The notes under the pieces were generated by a model. It worked only from the letters and a program-made list of their open reading frames with translations, was not told where the DNA came from and did no database searches. DNA of 64,000 bases from Billgrantia azerbaijanica. GTDB lineage: Bacteria; Pseudomonadota; Gammaproteobacteria; Pseudomonadales; Halomonadaceae. The translations under genes were made by a program, and so were the position numbers. The stretch is taken from the NCBI GenBank assembly GCA_004551485.1, contig SBLD01000014.1, positions 28,815 through 92,814 on the forward strand, in the 5' to 3' direction. Numbering within the stretch: position 1 is the stretch's first letter; each line of letters starts with the position of its first letter. Shown piece by piece: positions 1 through 9,794 of this stretch.

Positions 1-1016
1 CCAGTGCATACAACCCATTCTTTCAGTTGCTACAGGCGAGTAGCCAAGGGAATGACCAGCTGCTCCAGACGAACTTTCGTCTCCTGGGCGACCCTGGTGT
101 GCAGCGTGTCGTAATTAATTCGCTCCTAAAAGCCCGTCTGTTCAATGACCAGTTTCTCACCGCACGCGCACTTCTTGACTTCTTTCAACACATACTGACT
201 GCTGATGGCTATCTATTTGATAACCTGTTTTCGCCCAGCGATAACGAACTCGCGCAGCGAATCATGTCGTATGACCCTGCAAGGCTACGGCATCGGGAGC
301 TTGATGATTTTGTGCTCCGCTTAGGTCTTGGGCTGAGTAATGCAGACTTCGAGGTCTATGTGAAACAGCTGGCTGAGCTTGGCATTTGTGGTCTCGACCG
401 GCCAGCATCCTATATTAGGCTTTTCTTTCTCTTGCAACACAGCGAACTCGGAAATAACTACCACCGTCGCTTTAAATCTTGTTTCGATGATCCGGCGCTT
501 TACCAATATGCTCGGTTTTGGAGTTTGCATGAAAAGGTGGCGGACCCTGCCGTTGCTAGCGCGCTCAGGAGCGAGTTCTACAAAGGCGTCTTCATTGAAG
601 CGCTGACGCGATACGTTAACCGCAATGCTCGCGGTCTCAAGAAACGGCACTTGCTGATCGGCCGGCGCAACACCTTTGATCTGGCTGCACATGTGGAGAT
701 CCATCCGGACTTCGATCGCGCAGCATCAGAGGCTAGTCAAGACATCGGGTATTTCAACGCCTTCTTTAAGGCAAACGGCAAGGAAATGCCTCCGGTAAAA
801 GTCAGTGCGAGCCTTCTCGAGCTGATGTTGAGAATTATTGCTGGCTACCGCCCGAGCAAACATGACAAGAGCGTCATCGTGATTCTGGAGGAGATGGTCG
901 ACGCCATCATTGAGCAGGCACTTCAGGCCAAGAGTATTTTCGTGTACGGCACCGGGCGCTGCGTCGAATTTAAGCAGCTTGAGGATGGGGCCATCGAGGT
1001 ACAGGGGGAAGTCTGA
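1..1016 (+). CDS. dptF: DNA phosphorothioation-dependent restriction protein DptF, C-terminal part (cut by left edge)
   Basis: The reading frame (codons begin at base 3) is open to the left edge, so only about the last 337 residues are present. The ATPase half expected at the N-terminus lies outside the window. I see no catalytic motif in the visible, mostly helical part. The identification rests on context: it precedes genes with the features of dptG and dptH and faces dndBCDE. The Dpt/Dnd FGH proteins form the restriction half of the phosphorothioate system and attack DNA lacking the sulfur mark. The TGA stop shares its A with the ATG of the next gene (TGATG), so translation is probably coupled. 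A TTG at 27 could be mistaken for a start but lies inside the gene. Confidence 0.8.
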   Translation, partial: SAYNPFFQLLQASSQGNDQLLQTNFRLLGDPGVQRVVINSLLKARLFNDQFLTARALLDFFQHILTADGYLFDNLFSPSDNELAQRIMSYDPARLRHRELDDFVLRLGLGLSNADFEVYVKQLAELGICGLDRPASYIRLFFLLQHSELGNNYHRRFKSCFDDPALYQYARFWSLHEKVADPAVASALRSEFYKGVFIEALTRYVNRNARGLKKRHLLIGRRNTFDLAAHVEIHPDFDRAASEASQDIGYFNAFFKANGKEMPPVKVSASLLELMLRIIAGYRPSKHDKSVIVILEEMVDAIIEQALQAKSIFVYGTGRCVEFKQLEDGAIEVQGEV

Positions 1017-2311
1017 TGGAGCGAGCCTTCGAGTTGCATACCGAGATCAAGAGCAATCCAACGAGTCCGTTCCTTCCGGTTAACACTAGCAAGAACGACT
1101 TCAAGTGGAATCAGGTGGTCGCCCTCTTTCTTGCCGACTTGCTGGGGCGCTCCGCTGAGGGGTTAGATGCCGAGCAGCTGAAAGGATACTGCGAAGAGCA
1201 TTTTCGACACCTCTTGGATGACCCGGAGCAGTGGAGGCTGTTGGAGGAAATTTATTTTCGACGCGATGCGATTGGAAAAGTTGCGCCTGAGCTATTGCTT
1301 GTCGCTATGCAGTCGCAGAGCTCCTCGACCTCCGATCGCCGAGTGGCGGACCTGTTGACTTCACTCCGCGGGTGTCAGGAGTTCTCAAGTGGGCTCAGCA
1401 CACCACTGAATTTCATCGAGCAGCAGATACTTACGGTCGCCCAAGATTGTCTTACAAGATCCGAACCGGGCGCCGCATTCCCTCCGTATCTTCCTTTTCT
1501 AGCGGAGCTGTTCCAGCGGGACCTGCGGTTTCTCGCCACAAAGCCGCAGGTCATGCTATCGCTTATCCAAAACTTTCTTGAGCTATACAGTTTTCTCTAC
1601 ATCTCTCAGCTTGCGCTGAACCTAAATGAGTGGAAGAGCGGAGAGCCTCAGAGTAAATCACTCTACTTCATTCTTGAGAATGAGAAAGCCAGCACTGAGC
1701 GGAGCCAAATCGCCCTGCATGGGTACTCGGCGTTGAAAGAACCATTTTGGCGACTCTTTCCTACGCTTGCGATGCTTGAGACGCTGTTCCCGAGTAATGT
1801 AGCCCCGGTGCGTCTATGGGAACTGCCGGCGCTTATAGGCGCGGAGGGGGCCGCCAGTCCAATCGCGCAGCGGCTTGGCGCCTTCGCCGCAGACTTCGCG
1901 GACGACCGCAAGCTGGCAGCTCCCAGGTCACGCAGTTCAGCACTGGATTGGGTCGAGGAACTGATCGAGCTGTCAGTGCAGCAGTTTGGGCCGGGCCAGT
2001 CGCGTCAAAGTGCGAATCAGCGGGTTGACGGCGATGTGCACGAGCGGCTCGGAGGAAGCTTCATCCACGCGCGCGGGCGCGCAGGGCGAGTCCTTGTCCT
2101 GAGCCAAGACGCTGTCTTGCTACTGACCAACCTTGCTGTTGGGGAACACAGACGCTTGCGCATGCAGGAGTTACTACACGAGTTTAGAGCGCGCGGCGTG
2201 TACTTCGACAAGCAGTCCGAGCAGGCACTAATCGAGTTTTTTGAGCGCATCGGTAACGTCGAGCGCATGAGTGACAGTGGGGACGCCGTCTATGTCCGCA
2301 AGACCATTTGA
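1016..2311 (+). CDS. dptG: DNA phosphorothioation-dependent restriction protein DptG
   Basis: 431 residues, close to the usual length of DptG. The family has no well-defined enzymatic motif, and none is seen here; the protein looks helical and soluble. It sits between dptF and dptH in the order of known dptFGH/dndFGH restriction cassettes, with a 1-nt overlap upstream and a 20-nt overlap with the preferred dptH start. That packing indicates one operon and fixed stoichiometry. Its role is as a subunit of the phosphorothioate-sensing restriction complex. Assignment by family resemblance and synteny is fairly secure; molecular function is not known from the sequence. Confidence 0.8.
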   Translation: MERAFELHTEIKSNPTSPFLPVNTSKNDFKWNQVVALFLADLLGRSAEGLDAEQLKGYCEEHFRHLLDDPEQWRLLEEIYFRRDAIGKVAPELLLVAMQSQSSSTSDRRVADLLTSLRGCQEFSSGLSTPLNFIEQQILTVAQDCLTRSEPGAAFPPYLPFLAELFQRDLRFLATKPQVMLSLIQNFLELYSFLYISQLALNLNEWKSGEPQSKSLYFILENEKASTERSQIALHGYSALKEPFWRLFPTLAMLETLFPSNVAPVRLWELPALIGAEGAASPIAQRLGAFAADFADDRKLAAPRSRSSALDWVEELIELSVQQFGPGQSRQSANQRVDGDVHERLGGSFIHARGRAGRVLVLSQDAVLLLTNLAVGEHRRLRMQELLHEFRARGVYFDKQSEQALIEFFERIGNVERMSDSGDAVYVRKTI

Positions 2312-5300
2312 TTTCTTTCTTGTAGCGCAGTTCGTCGCGTGGGCGCGGCTTCATGCTACGCCTGGCTCCCGCTACCAGTTTCGCTCGCCAGACAGCGGCA
2401 ACGCGGAGTCCCTTCATGCTGCACTGATAGTGGAGGCGGATGGGCACGTGCAGGTTGGAGAGGTGGCCTTGCCTTACCTGCTGTGTGACGGTGCTAGGAT
2501 CATTCCGGTACTCCAGCATCCGGAAGCGGCTGGCAGCTACTCGGAGAATTACATCTCCTTCCTCCGTGACGAAATCTCCCGCCAGGCAGACCTGCTCAAA
2601 GGCTGTGCGCTCCTCATCATTCATAACAGCCTGCTCGACACCTTGATAAACAATGCTGATGATCTTGCTGCGGCAGGCGCGGTCTGGAGCCGTGATCACG
2701 TCAGGCTTAGTCTGGGGCTGCTAATTAGCGAGGACCTAGGCGTGCAGCGTCAAGTTTCGGAATGCCTGCTGAACTATCAGTTCGAGGTGCTCTGCGAAGA
2801 AGATGCGACGGTATTCGGTTTTGCTCCTCTGTACCAGGCGCTGCAGGACGGTGAGTTAAGATTCAATGAGCTGGGATTATTGCCGGATCCTTTTGTCACT
2901 GAAACTGATATCATTGATGAGCGGCTTATCCGTAAGCGGCTGGACGAAAACCGGCAGCTGTATCGGCAGATACAAGATGAACTTGAGGAATATCCCAATT
3001 CTCTGCAGTTAAGGTTCAAGGACCGCTTTAGCGAGGGCTTTATCAAGGAAGTTTTTCCTAAGGGGGACCTTGAACACTGGCGAAGCGTTGACTTCCAGTA
3101 CTTTCGTGACGATGAGCGAGAGAGCAGCAAGCCAGCGCTAATTTATGAGAAGGCGGTACTTGATGAGAGCGCTACTGCAGTCATAGACCGAGCACAGAAC
3201 GAACGGGCAGCCGGGCAACGCAAGCGCCACTTGCTGCTGCTGGCTGAGCCGGAGGCGGGCGAGGTCCAACTACGAATCAGCTTTGACGGCTCTGATTTGC
3301 AGGCCGGGCAGGTGAAGCAGGAGGTGCCGTCGGATCTCGAGCCCAGCCTGGAGGTAAATCGCAGCGGAAAACGTTCATTTCTCAAGCTGAGCCTCAAGGT
3401 CCCTGAGCAGCCGGCTTTCTTCAAGCTGTCTACCGCTAGGGAGCGAGCGGCTGAGAAGTATGAGTTTAGCGCTATATTGCTGCGAAAAGGTTGGTTTTAC
3501 GTCGAAGGTTTTCGCAACTACTACCTGGTCGATGTCAAGCAACAGCAATTGCATCTTGAAACTGATGCCGAAGTGCTGGAGCTCGGCACCAGCCACACTA
3601 CGAGCTGCGTAGTTGTCGCGCCGGGCGAAACTGTCGACGGTTTTGCCTATGCGAGCATTGACTTCTCCCGACTCGTGAACGAATCAGACAAGGTGGAATT
3701 TCGAGTTGAGCGCGACGGGCGGAGTCTCGATTTCTTCGTAAAGAGTGAGCCGGCCAGCGACCGCCTCGGGGTGCCACTCCTTTTGGATAGCGAGCGCGGC
3801 CCGCGCTTGTTCGACGATGAATACAACGGCCAGTTCAACCCTCGCGGGCGCGTCTCGCTGGACAATCGAGAGTACGAAGTCGTCGCTGAGCGTCATGTGT
3901 TTCTGCGCCGGGAATCCGCATTCCTCGAGCAGCGCATCGTAGGCTCGAGTGATGCTGGCGAATTCATTAGCTTGGGGGCGCTGGGCGAAGCAAGCCAAGA
4001 GCTTGCGGAAAGCTACGAAAAACTCTTTGTCTATCTTGACGCTGCGGAGACCCTATTATCGCTTTCAGCATGGGGGCCTAGTCTGCGTAACGCAGTGCGG
4101 GACGTAGTAGAAGCTTCCTGCGCTTGTCTTGCTGATATCCAGCATGACACCGTGCTGACGCAGGAGCAGCGGCTGATAATGCGGGTCGGACTGTACGAAG
4201 AAGAGGGAGTTGAGTATCTCTCTCCATACCACCCGCTGGTGCTTGCCTATTACCTGCACTTAGCAGAGGCTGCTGCGGCAGAGGAAGGGGAGCGGAGTTT
4301 TTCGCAACTTCCCAAAGTGACCCTGGACCGTCTAACCCCGCGTGGCCTTCTGCCCTTTGTTTATGACGAACGGCATGGGTTTGCACATGTCCAATCTGTT
4401 CCGCACAACGCTTTTTGGCTAAAGTTTGTCCCGCGGGAAGACAGTAGCTACGAGTTTGTCCGCAAGCTCATTAAAGAAAAGCTTCTGGAGTTCAAGAATG
4501 CCTTCAGCGCCTTGTTTACTACCCATGTAGGAAGCGAGCTCATCCTTAACGTGGTCAACGGGCTAGACGCAAACGAGGTGCTGAAGGGGGTCGTGGAGTA
4601 CTTCAAGCATGCCATCAGCGCAGGTGATGGAAAGCCAACGCCGATCCACATCAACTTCTATGATGAGACTCTGCGTTTCAACGCATTCGATGCCTTTTCT
4701 GAATCTGGCGATGCTGCGTCTATGCGCCGCCAGCTCGGATTGGAAAAGGGCGCAGACAAGGCTATAGCTGATGCTGTAATCGATGCCCTGCGTACCTGCA
4801 TGACCTATAGCAAGTTCGCGCATAGCGATAGCTCAGACAGCTTTGCGTACGCACATATCACCTTCGTCAGAGATGAGGACCGGGTGGATCGCCAGTCGGT
4901 GCGGGTTAAAGCCTCCTTGAGTGGGATCGCTGCCGATGGCCTGATCACTGGCGAAGCATCGGAGAACAAAGGCGGTGCCTACTATACTGCGTTCGGCCTG
5001 CGGGGGATCGACACCGAGGCGCTTCCTCACCTACAACTTGCTGAACTCTACGGTAGCTTGTGGATGCCCGCGCGTCTACAGGGCGCGACGTACACGGGTA
5101 GCAACGCAGTCGCGATCGCCGTCAATGAGGAATTTCGTACGCTGCTCCAGCGTTGCTACCGCAGCAGCATTTGGACCACCCTCATTGATCCGAAAGTAAC
5201 GCTTGACTTCTTCAATACTCAAGATGGGGTGTTGCTGATCCATTACTCCGATCAGTACACCAGTTCTGCTAGCTATGACGCGGTCACGGTCACTCGAGAG

Positions 5301-7430
5301 CTTGAGCTTTACCGAAAGGTGCTCGAGTCAACCACCGGTGAGTTCCGAACTGGACTTATCAACGAGTTTAATGCTTTTAATGGGCAGTGGCTCTTGCATA
5401 TGTTGACTGCTTCTCCTAAGGAGAGGAAGGGTATCCAGGGCGTCATCGGTGCCTATAAGTTCGCTACAACCTTAGTTCTGAAGGCCGACATCACATGGGT
5501 GCCGTTTTCGGTCGCGGAACTTGTTCGTGTTGCAGCCAATAGCGGATTGAAACTTAATGGCAGTGAATTCTCTCGTGCGGTCCAAGGTCACCGCTCGGGC
5601 GTCATCTCTGATGATGTACTGCTTGTCGGGCTAAAAGACCAGCGCCTGTACCTGCTGCCTGTCGAGGTGAAAGCTGGTGTCAGGCCTGACTATGATAAAG
5701 CTGAGAAGCAGGCTCGGGAGCTTAAGCGGTATCTCACCGCAGACCTTTTAGCGCAGCGTACACTAGCTGGAAAACTGTACCGGGCGCTCTTTGTCCGGCA
5801 GCTTTTTATTCAAATCGAGAAGTACCGACTGTACAATGTGTTCGACGCCGAGTACTTCGATGAAGTGCGCTCTCAGCGTGAAGCTTGGCTCGCCGGGGAT
5901 TATTCTGTTGAAGAAATTACTGATTATCCGGCAGGCTTTGTTGTTGCGTTCGTTGATAACGACGCCTGCTTCGAGCCGAGCTACGTCGAGAGCGAGGACA
6001 TCCTGCGTGTCGAGCTGCCTTTCGGGCTTCTTAACGACCTAGTGGCGAGACCTTTGCCGGAGCTAACGAATCTCATCGATACTCACAACCTCTGCAACGT
6101 CCCAAGTAATTACATGCTTAAAGGGGAAGTTCTGAGCGCACCCCCGGCTGCTGATGAAATCTCGGCAGAGGAGGGAGAGGAGGACGTTACCCCGTTGGAT
6201 GTTGCAGAGGCTATCGACGATACAGCTACCGAACCTTCAGAACAGGACCTACTAACGCCCGTAGAGGAGGCACCCACGACGACTGTCTCGGTTCCAGAGC
6301 AGGGCTCCCTCAAGGTGCTCTTTGGGCATGATGTGCTACGGAACCAGCCGATCTATTGGGAGCCGACTAACACCAGCAAGGTATTCAACACCAATACCGG
6401 CATCATCGGCACGATGGGAACAGGAAAAACCCAGTTCACCAAGAGCCTCGTCACGCAGTTGATTCAGAATTGTAGCCAGAACGTCAGCGGCGAGTCGATC
6501 GGGATTTTGATCTTTGACTATAAAGCCGACTACATCAAAGATGACTTCGTCGCGGCAACGGGTGCACGGGTTTTCGATCTACACCGGCTGCCCTTCAACC
6601 CATTTGCCCTGTATGGCAACAAGCCAATGCTGCCAGTGCACACGGCGAACCTCTTTCGCAGCACGGTGGGCAAAGCCTACAATCTGGGGAACCGCCAGCA
6701 GAATAAAATCCGCACTCTGGTGCTAGAGGCCTATGCCCGCGCTGGCATTCAGTCGAATGACGCAACCACTTGGGAAAGGGCAGCACCGACCTTGCAGGAC
6801 GTCTGGGAGCTATTTCAGGATCAGGATAGCGTTGAGCAGGACTCACTATATGCAGTTCTCGACGATTTGGTGACTTTCCAAATATTTGAGCCTGAGGCCG
6901 GTAAGACTCGCTCCCTATATGACTTGCTCGAAGGCGTAAACGTTATCAACCTCTCTGGCTATGATCCGCAGATCCAGAACCTCGTAGTGGCCATTGCCCT
7001 CGATATCTTCTACTCGCAGATGCACCAACGAGGAAGCTCGGTTCAGGAAGGCGACTACCGGCAGATCACCAAAATGGTTCTTGTTGATGAGGCTGATAAC
7101 TTCATGTCCCAAGGCTTCGAGTCGATCAAGAAGATCCTCAAAGAGGGGCGCGAGTTCGGCGTTGGCACCATTCTGTCAACTCAGGAAATGACGCACTTCA
7201 AGTCCGCGGAAGTTGACTATTCGTCGTATATTCTTACTTGGGTCGTGCATCGGGTTTCTCAGATCAGATCGCAGGACCTCAAGGCCGTGTTCAACCCAGC
7301 CGATAAAGCGACCGAGGATCGACTGAGCGGGGAGATTCGATCTCTCGGTAAGCATACAAGTTTACTGGTAGATGGTGAGAAGCGAGTATCAAAAATGCGA
7401 GACATGGCTTTTTATAAGTTGCAGAAATAA
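2292..7430 (+). CDS. dptH: DNA phosphorothioation-dependent restriction protein DptH, HerA/FtsK-like ATPase
   Basis: A very large protein (1712 residues from ATG 2292; a GTG seven codons earlier at 2271 is possible). The long N-terminal and central region has no motif I recognise. An acidic linker near residues 1285-1350 leads into a C-terminal P-loop ATPase: Walker A GTMGTGKT at about residue 1373, a strand IGILIFDYKADY about 33 residues later, and Walker B MVLVDEADNF near residue 1596. This layout matches DptH, the motor subunit of the phosphorothioate-dependent restriction complex. Its start lies inside dptG, so the genes are translationally coupled. It ends 85 nt from the oncoming dndE. 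Confidence 0.85.
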   Translation: MSARPFDFFLVAQFVAWARLHATPGSRYQFRSPDSGNAESLHAALIVEADGHVQVGEVALPYLLCDGARIIPVLQHPEAAGSYSENYISFLRDEISRQADLLKGCALLIIHNSLLDTLINNADDLAAAGAVWSRDHVRLSLGLLISEDLGVQRQVSECLLNYQFEVLCEEDATVFGFAPLYQALQDGELRFNELGLLPDPFVTETDIIDERLIRKRLDENRQLYRQIQDELEEYPNSLQLRFKDRFSEGFIKEVFPKGDLEHWRSVDFQYFRDDERESSKPALIYEKAVLDESATAVIDRAQNERAAGQRKRHLLLLAEPEAGEVQLRISFDGSDLQAGQVKQEVPSDLEPSLEVNRSGKRSFLKLSLKVPEQPAFFKLSTARERAAEKYEFSAILLRKGWFYVEGFRNYYLVDVKQQQLHLETDAEVLELGTSHTTSCVVVAPGETVDGFAYASIDFSRLVNESDKVEFRVERDGRSLDFFVKSEPASDRLGVPLLLDSERGPRLFDDEYNGQFNPRGRVSLDNREYEVVAERHVFLRRESAFLEQRIVGSSDAGEFISLGALGEASQELAESYEKLFVYLDAAETLLSLSAWGPSLRNAVRDVVEASCACLADIQHDTVLTQEQRLIMRVGLYEEEGVEYLSPYHPLVLAYYLHLAEAAAAEEGERSFSQLPKVTLDRLTPRGLLPFVYDERHGFAHVQSVPHNAFWLKFVPREDSSYEFVRKLIKEKLLEFKNAFSALFTTHVGSELILNVVNGLDANEVLKGVVEYFKHAISAGDGKPTPIHINFYDETLRFNAFDAFSESGDAASMRRQLGLEKGADKAIADAVIDALRTCMTYSKFAHSDSSDSFAYAHITFVRDEDRVDRQSVRVKASLSGIAADGLITGEASENKGGAYYTAFGLRGIDTEALPHLQLAELYGSLWMPARLQGATYTGSNAVAIAVNEEFRTLLQRCYRSSIWTTLIDPKVTLDFFNTQDGVLLIHYSDQYTSSASYDAVTVTRELELYRKVLESTTGEFRTGLINEFNAFNGQWLLHMLTASPKERKGIQGVIGAYKFATTLVLKADITWVPFSVAELVRVAANSGLKLNGSEFSRAVQGHRSGVISDDVLLVGLKDQRLYLLPVEVKAGVRPDYDKAEKQARELKRYLTADLLAQRTLAGKLYRALFVRQLFIQIEKYRLYNVFDAEYFDEVRSQREAWLAGDYSVEEITDYPAGFVVAFVDNDACFEPSYVESEDILRVELPFGLLNDLVARPLPELTNLIDTHNLCNVPSNYMLKGEVLSAPPAADEISAEEGEEDVTPLDVAEAIDDTATEPSEQDLLTPVEEAPTTTVSVPEQGSLKVLFGHDVLRNQPIYWEPTNTSKVFNTNTGIIGTMGTGKTQFTKSLVTQLIQNCSQNVSGESIGILIFDYKADYIKDDFVAATGARVFDLHRLPFNPFALYGNKPMLPVHTANLFRSTVGKAYNLGNRQQNKIRTLVLEAYARAGIQSNDATTWERAAPTLQDVWELFQDQDSVEQDSLYAVLDDLVTFQIFEPEAGKTRSLYDLLEGVNVINLSGYDPQIQNLVVAIALDIFYSQMHQRGSSVQEGDYRQITKMVLVDEADNFMSQGFESIKKILKEGREFGVGTILSTQEMTHFKSAEVDYSSYILTWVVHRVSQIRSQDLKAVFNPADKATEDRLSGEIRSLGKHTSLLVDGEKRVSKMRDMAFYKLQK

Positions 7431-7482
7431 TTGAGACGATATCATGGAAACTTTTGAGCTGGCATTGGTGTGTGCTTGATGC

Positions 7483-7498
7483 CGGCAACTGGTTGCCG
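7483..7498. terminator. small hairpin between convergent dptH and dndE
   Basis: CGGCAA/TTGCCG arms close a CTGG loop midway between the two converging operons. No T-run follows on either strand, so it is only a weak candidate for a bidirectional terminator. Confidence 0.25.
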
Positions 7499-7515
7499 CC
7501 AATAGGGCAGTAAGA

Positions 7516-7815
7516 TTAAATTCCTCTCTCAACTGTGAGTGCCCAAGCCTTTGCTTTTTCTTCAGGGCTAAGCCCAGGGTAAAGCTGGTTAAGTGTAAGC
7601 TCTGTAGTTATTTCTGTTTCTCCTAGCCATGTTTTTTTGTCCATTGACATAGATCCTGGAGAAAACTTGTTTAAATCGTAAATCAGTATGCCTTTTTCTA
7701 AAGCAGAAAAAAAAGCTTCCCTTACCGCTATGTTGGGCTGCTTGCCCGTGCGTGCTTTCTCTCGCTTTAGCTTTTCTTCTGTTATGGCGGACACCGTTAT
7801 TCGATTCGGCAACAT
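7516..7815 (-). CDS. dndE: DNA sulfur modification protein DndE
   Basis: 99 residues from the ATG at 7815. The N-terminus MLPNRITVS with basic residues after it is typical of DndE, a small protein that binds nicked DNA and is needed for phosphorothioation. The frame is open upstream to another methionine at 7902. The 7815 start is preferred because it overlaps the dndD stop by one base (TAATG) and gives the family N-terminus. The C-terminus ends in ERGI, like the RGI ending of many DndE proteins. It is the last gene of the dndBCDE operon. Confidence 0.85.
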   Translation of the reverse strand: MLPNRITVSAITEEKLKREKARTGKQPNIAVREAFFSALEKGILIYDLNKFSPGSMSMDKKTWLGETEITTELTLNQLYPGLSPEEKAKAWALTVERGI

Positions 7816-9794
7816 TAGAAATAACCCTCCGATACAATGCTCTTTCCAGTCGAGTTTATGTATTCCATGGTGTAGATTTTGGATATTGCATTCTTGAAAC
7901 AAGCAGGTGTGCTTGCTAAGTTTATCTCAGTGTCAGTCGAAAGAAGTATAACCTGGTGGCTGGCGTTTGGAAAGTAATTATCAGTCACATTGGATCTGTG
8001 CTCGGAGTCTAAGCGGCCTAGGGGAGTGTCAATTATGATAGGTAGGCGACGCCCGGAAGCCTTGCCTAATGCTTCAAGCATGGCTGTTGCATAAATTTGC
8101 TTTTCACCAGCTGACAACTGTTCGCGATCTAATGTTTTTCCATTACTATATGCTAGTGCGACACTGAAAGTACATGGGTCGATATGTGGTGTAAGACCTT
8201 CATGGCTCTTGCGTGCCAAACGTTTTAAAGATTCACCAAAGTAATATTCAAGCTCGTGAATTTTGCTGATTTTTGCTCGATTGGAGTAGCTGGTCAGCAT
8301 CTCTCTGAGTGACTTGGCCATTTCGATAGCATGAAGATTGTCAGATTGGTGCTGATGCTCAGCCTCAAGCTTTCGCAGTTTGCGAATACAGTCCATGGCA
8401 GCACGCAGCTCTCGCTTGGCATTTTCACGTTTCTCTTCAATTTTGCTGTTGAGTCGTCCTTGCTTGAGCTGTCCTTCAGTCAGCTGTTCATAGAGTGGTT
8501 TGATCCGTTGTTCGTCAGGAGCACGTTCCAGGTTTGTGGCGCACTCACTGATCTGGACTCGCAGACTTTCGAGCTGCTGCTCAAGCTCGTCGACCTCTTT
8601 CTTTTGCTTCGGCGCTTCTACAGTGATCTGGTGGTGCAGCCTTTCAATCTCTCTATCCGACAGGTCGTGCACCATCTCCACCTTCTTGGGCGGCTTCAAG
8701 CTCTTGCCAAAGGCTTTCTCGATAGCCCCATCAAGCAGCGCCTCTTTGTCTTGCAGTGCGCTTTCAAGCTCCTTGCGTAGCGCTTTAGCTTGGCGCTTCG
8801 CCGCTTGGTGAGTGACTCGCTGCTTGCGATAGTCGCTCTCAGCATCGAGCTGAGTTAGCAAGGCACCCAGTGCTGTCGGTGCCAGTGCCAAGGGATAGAG
8901 AGAGCCTTTGAGTGAGCGGATCCGGCCTCTGATTGCTTCCTGTTCAGCCAGCAGGCGCTCCATCCTCACCTTTTCGACTGCCTGATTCTCATACCAGGCG
9001 CCGCCATGGGCTTCTATCTTCTGCTCCAGCTGAGAAATGTCGGCTCTCAGGTTATGCAGCTGATCCTCTAATTTTTCTTTACCCTCAAGCTCATGTTGAT
9101 AGCTTGCGTAGTGCCGCTCATACTCTGCCTCTAGCGACTCGGCTTCCTTGCGAATATCCTCGGGAAACCTACCTTTCGAATGGTTACGGATATAGACACT
9201 AAGGTCTGCACGCAGCTTATTGACGAGGTCTAGACCTAGCAGCCGCTGAATGGCATCGGCGAGTGCCACATTACCTTTGGATTCCGCCAGCTCTGCGATC
9301 TTTTCTCCATCAAAGAAGAAAAGGTCGGCTATCCCCAAGGGGATCAGGTCATTCAGGAAACTCTGGCTCTGCTCATGAGATAGGTTGGAGAGCACTTCGT
9401 CATCGCGAGTAATTTGGAGGTTTTCTGAAATCGCACCACTGGTATCGCGGAACCAGCTGCGTACAACATCGTAGTCGTGCTGCTGGCCACCACGGCTTTC
9501 ACTGAATTCCAGGCGTACGTAGGCACTATTCGGTGCACGCTCAGCCCCGCTAGGCTTGTGTATGCAGTCAGCCAGGTATCGGTGGTATTCCTCGTTAGGG
9601 ACCTTGGCGCCGAGAATGCGGCGGCCATAAAGGGCAAGGCGCACGGCTGTCAGGATGGACGTCTTGCCGGCACCGTTCAGGCCACCAAACAGGATGATGG
9701 GCTTTTGCCCACTTGGGCCTTCTGGTGTGAGATCGATTTCATGGTCACCGCGATAGACCCTGAAATTGCCCAGTTTCAGCGTGTTCAGGATCAT
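7815..9794 (-). CDS. dndD: DNA sulfur modification protein DndD, SMC-like ATPase
   Basis: 659 residues with the split ABC-ATPase layout of SMC/Rad50 proteins. Walker A GLNGAGKT is at residues 38-45. A long charged region follows, rich in E, K, Q and L and predicted to be coiled coil (about 200-500). The ABC signature LSAGEKQ is near 558, followed by Walker B IIIDTPLGRLD near 590. DndD supplies ATP-dependent DNA handling during sulfur insertion together with DndC and DndE. It overlaps dndC by 4 nt (ATGA) and dndE by 1 nt. Confidence 0.93.
   Translation of the reverse strand: MILNTLKLGNFRVYRGDHEIDLTPEGPSGQKPIILFGGLNGAGKTSILTAVRLALYGRRILGAKVPNEEYHRYLADCIHKPSGAERAPNSAYVRLEFSESRGGQQHDYDVVRSWFRDTSGAISENLQITRDDEVLSNLSHEQSQSFLNDLIPLGIADLFFFDGEKIAELAESKGNVALADAIQRLLGLDLVNKLRADLSVYIRNHSKGRFPEDIRKEAESLEAEYERHYASYQHELEGKEKLEDQLHNLRADISQLEQKIEAHGGAWYENQAVEKVRMERLLAEQEAIRGRIRSLKGSLYPLALAPTALGALLTQLDAESDYRKQRVTHQAAKRQAKALRKELESALQDKEALLDGAIEKAFGKSLKPPKKVEMVHDLSDREIERLHHQITVEAPKQKKEVDELEQQLESLRVQISECATNLERAPDEQRIKPLYEQLTEGQLKQGRLNSKIEEKRENAKRELRAAMDCIRKLRKLEAEHQHQSDNLHAIEMAKSLREMLTSYSNRAKISKIHELEYYFGESLKRLARKSHEGLTPHIDPCTFSVALAYSNGKTLDREQLSAGEKQIYATAMLEALGKASGRRLPIIIDTPLGRLDSEHRSNVTDNYFPNASHQVILLSTDTEINLASTPACFKNAISKIYTMEYINSTGKSIVSEGYF

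Noticed and set aside
2271-2291. GTG at 2271 as the dptH start
   Set aside because: Possible, but ATG 2292 is a stronger start codon and still overlaps dptG; kept as an alternative only.
7816-7902. 29-codon N-terminal extension of dndE
   Set aside because: It would overlap dndD in another frame; the start at 7815 gives the family N-terminus and the usual TAATG junction.
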